In this document: in pieces, positions 63,892 to 64,000 of the stretch
How positions within the stretch are numbered: position 1 is the stretch's first letter
How the letters are laid out: each line of letters opens with the position of its first letter
DNA from: Flavimobilis sp052324925
GTDB lineage: Bacteria > Actinomycetota > Actinomycetes > Actinomycetales > Cellulomonadaceae
Reading direction: 5' to 3' (one strand)
Length of the DNA stretch: 64,000 nucleotides
Assembly: GCA_052324925.1 (NCBI GenBank)
Contig: JBQPRE010000005.1
Notes under the pieces: generated by a model
What the model was told of the DNA's origin: nothing
The model's database searches: none
Seen by the model: only the letters and a program-made list of their open reading frames with translations
Translations under genes and position numbers: made by a program

Positions 63892-64000
63892 GTTGCCTCC
63901 GAGCAGGACCCGCAAGGGAAGAGCGAGGATGCGCGTCTGTTCCTTGAGAACTCAACAGTGTGCTTGATAGTCAATGCCAAATAACTCTCGTACGAGAGGG
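63892..64000 (+). ncRNA. 5' leader of an rRNA operon (16S gene outside window)
   Basis: The end of the window carries TGTTCCTTGAGAACTC (63938-63953), matching the boxA-like antitermination segment of actinobacterial rRNA leaders, then AACAGTGTGC. CTCTCGTACGAGAG (63985-63998) is a perfect palindrome that may form part of the pre-16S processing stem. No mature 16S sequence is present. Confidence 0.75.

Noticed and set aside
63717..63955. Short open frames on both strands in the DNA before the rRNA operon
   Set aside because: They lie across promoter and leader elements, have no ribosome site and no recognisable protein features.

Overview
This 64-kb window is a very GC-rich, densely coding stretch of chromosome from an actinobacterium, most probably a Micrococcales member of the Cellulomonas/Sanguibacter/Oerskovia type. 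The evidence is the gene order (dcw cluster running ftsI to wag31 with sepF, PriA-type hisA, SseB and DUF1844 near infC), many GTG starts, and a MurE that lacks the meso-diaminopimelate motif. Nearly all of it is core genome. I saw no insertion sequence, prophage, CRISPR array, plasmid gene or tRNA.

Layout. (1) 1-17.0 kb: peptidoglycan synthesis and division, ftsI-murE-murF-mraY-murD-ftsW-murG-murC-ftsQ-ftsZ-pgeF-sepF-yggT-wag31, with most start and stop codons overlapping. (2) 17.1-24.1 kb: a TraR/DksA-type zinc protein, lspA, an RluD-type pseudouridine synthase, a GNAT acetyltransferase, dnaE, a PPOX-fold protein and a small S4 protein. (3) 24.1-34.6 kb: histidine genes hisD, hisC, hisB, an unknown gene, hisH, hisA/priA and sseB. 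Between hisD and hisC lie an ASCH protein and two minus-strand genes, a DUF1697 protein and a RecQ helicase with a phosphoribosyltransferase-like tail. (4) 34.7-37.2 kb, minus strand: DUF1844, a catalase and its Fur-type regulator. (5) 37.3-45.0 kb: a structured leader and infC-rpmI-rplT, an rRNA methyltransferase, galM, pheS and pheT. (6) 45.0-48.3 kb, minus strand: a VOC protein, a small alarmone synthetase, a MazG-like protein and a quinone oxidoreductase. (7) 48.4-51.5 kb: a TPP riboswitch followed by a thiamine-binding protein and a ThiXYZ-like importer, then dps. (8) 52.2-60.9 kb: the arginine operon argCJBDFRGH behind tandem ARG-box-like repeats. (9) 61.0-64.0 kb: a P-loop kinase, a 3-methyladenine glycosylase, tyrS, and the promoter and leader of an rRNA operon whose 16S gene lies beyond the window.

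The most interesting signals are regulatory. infC has no ATG, GTG or TTG at the position fixed by homology and by its Shine-Dalgarno, and appears to start at AUC. At least ten genes show a TANNNT hexamer exactly 6-7 nt before the start codon and no convincing Shine-Dalgarno, as expected of leaderless mRNAs. argC has two ARG-box-like repeats 20 bp apart over such a promoter. MurE has D-D-P-H in place of D-N-P-R, which predicts a non-DAP (Lys or Orn) peptidoglycan. No wholly new multi-gene system was identified.
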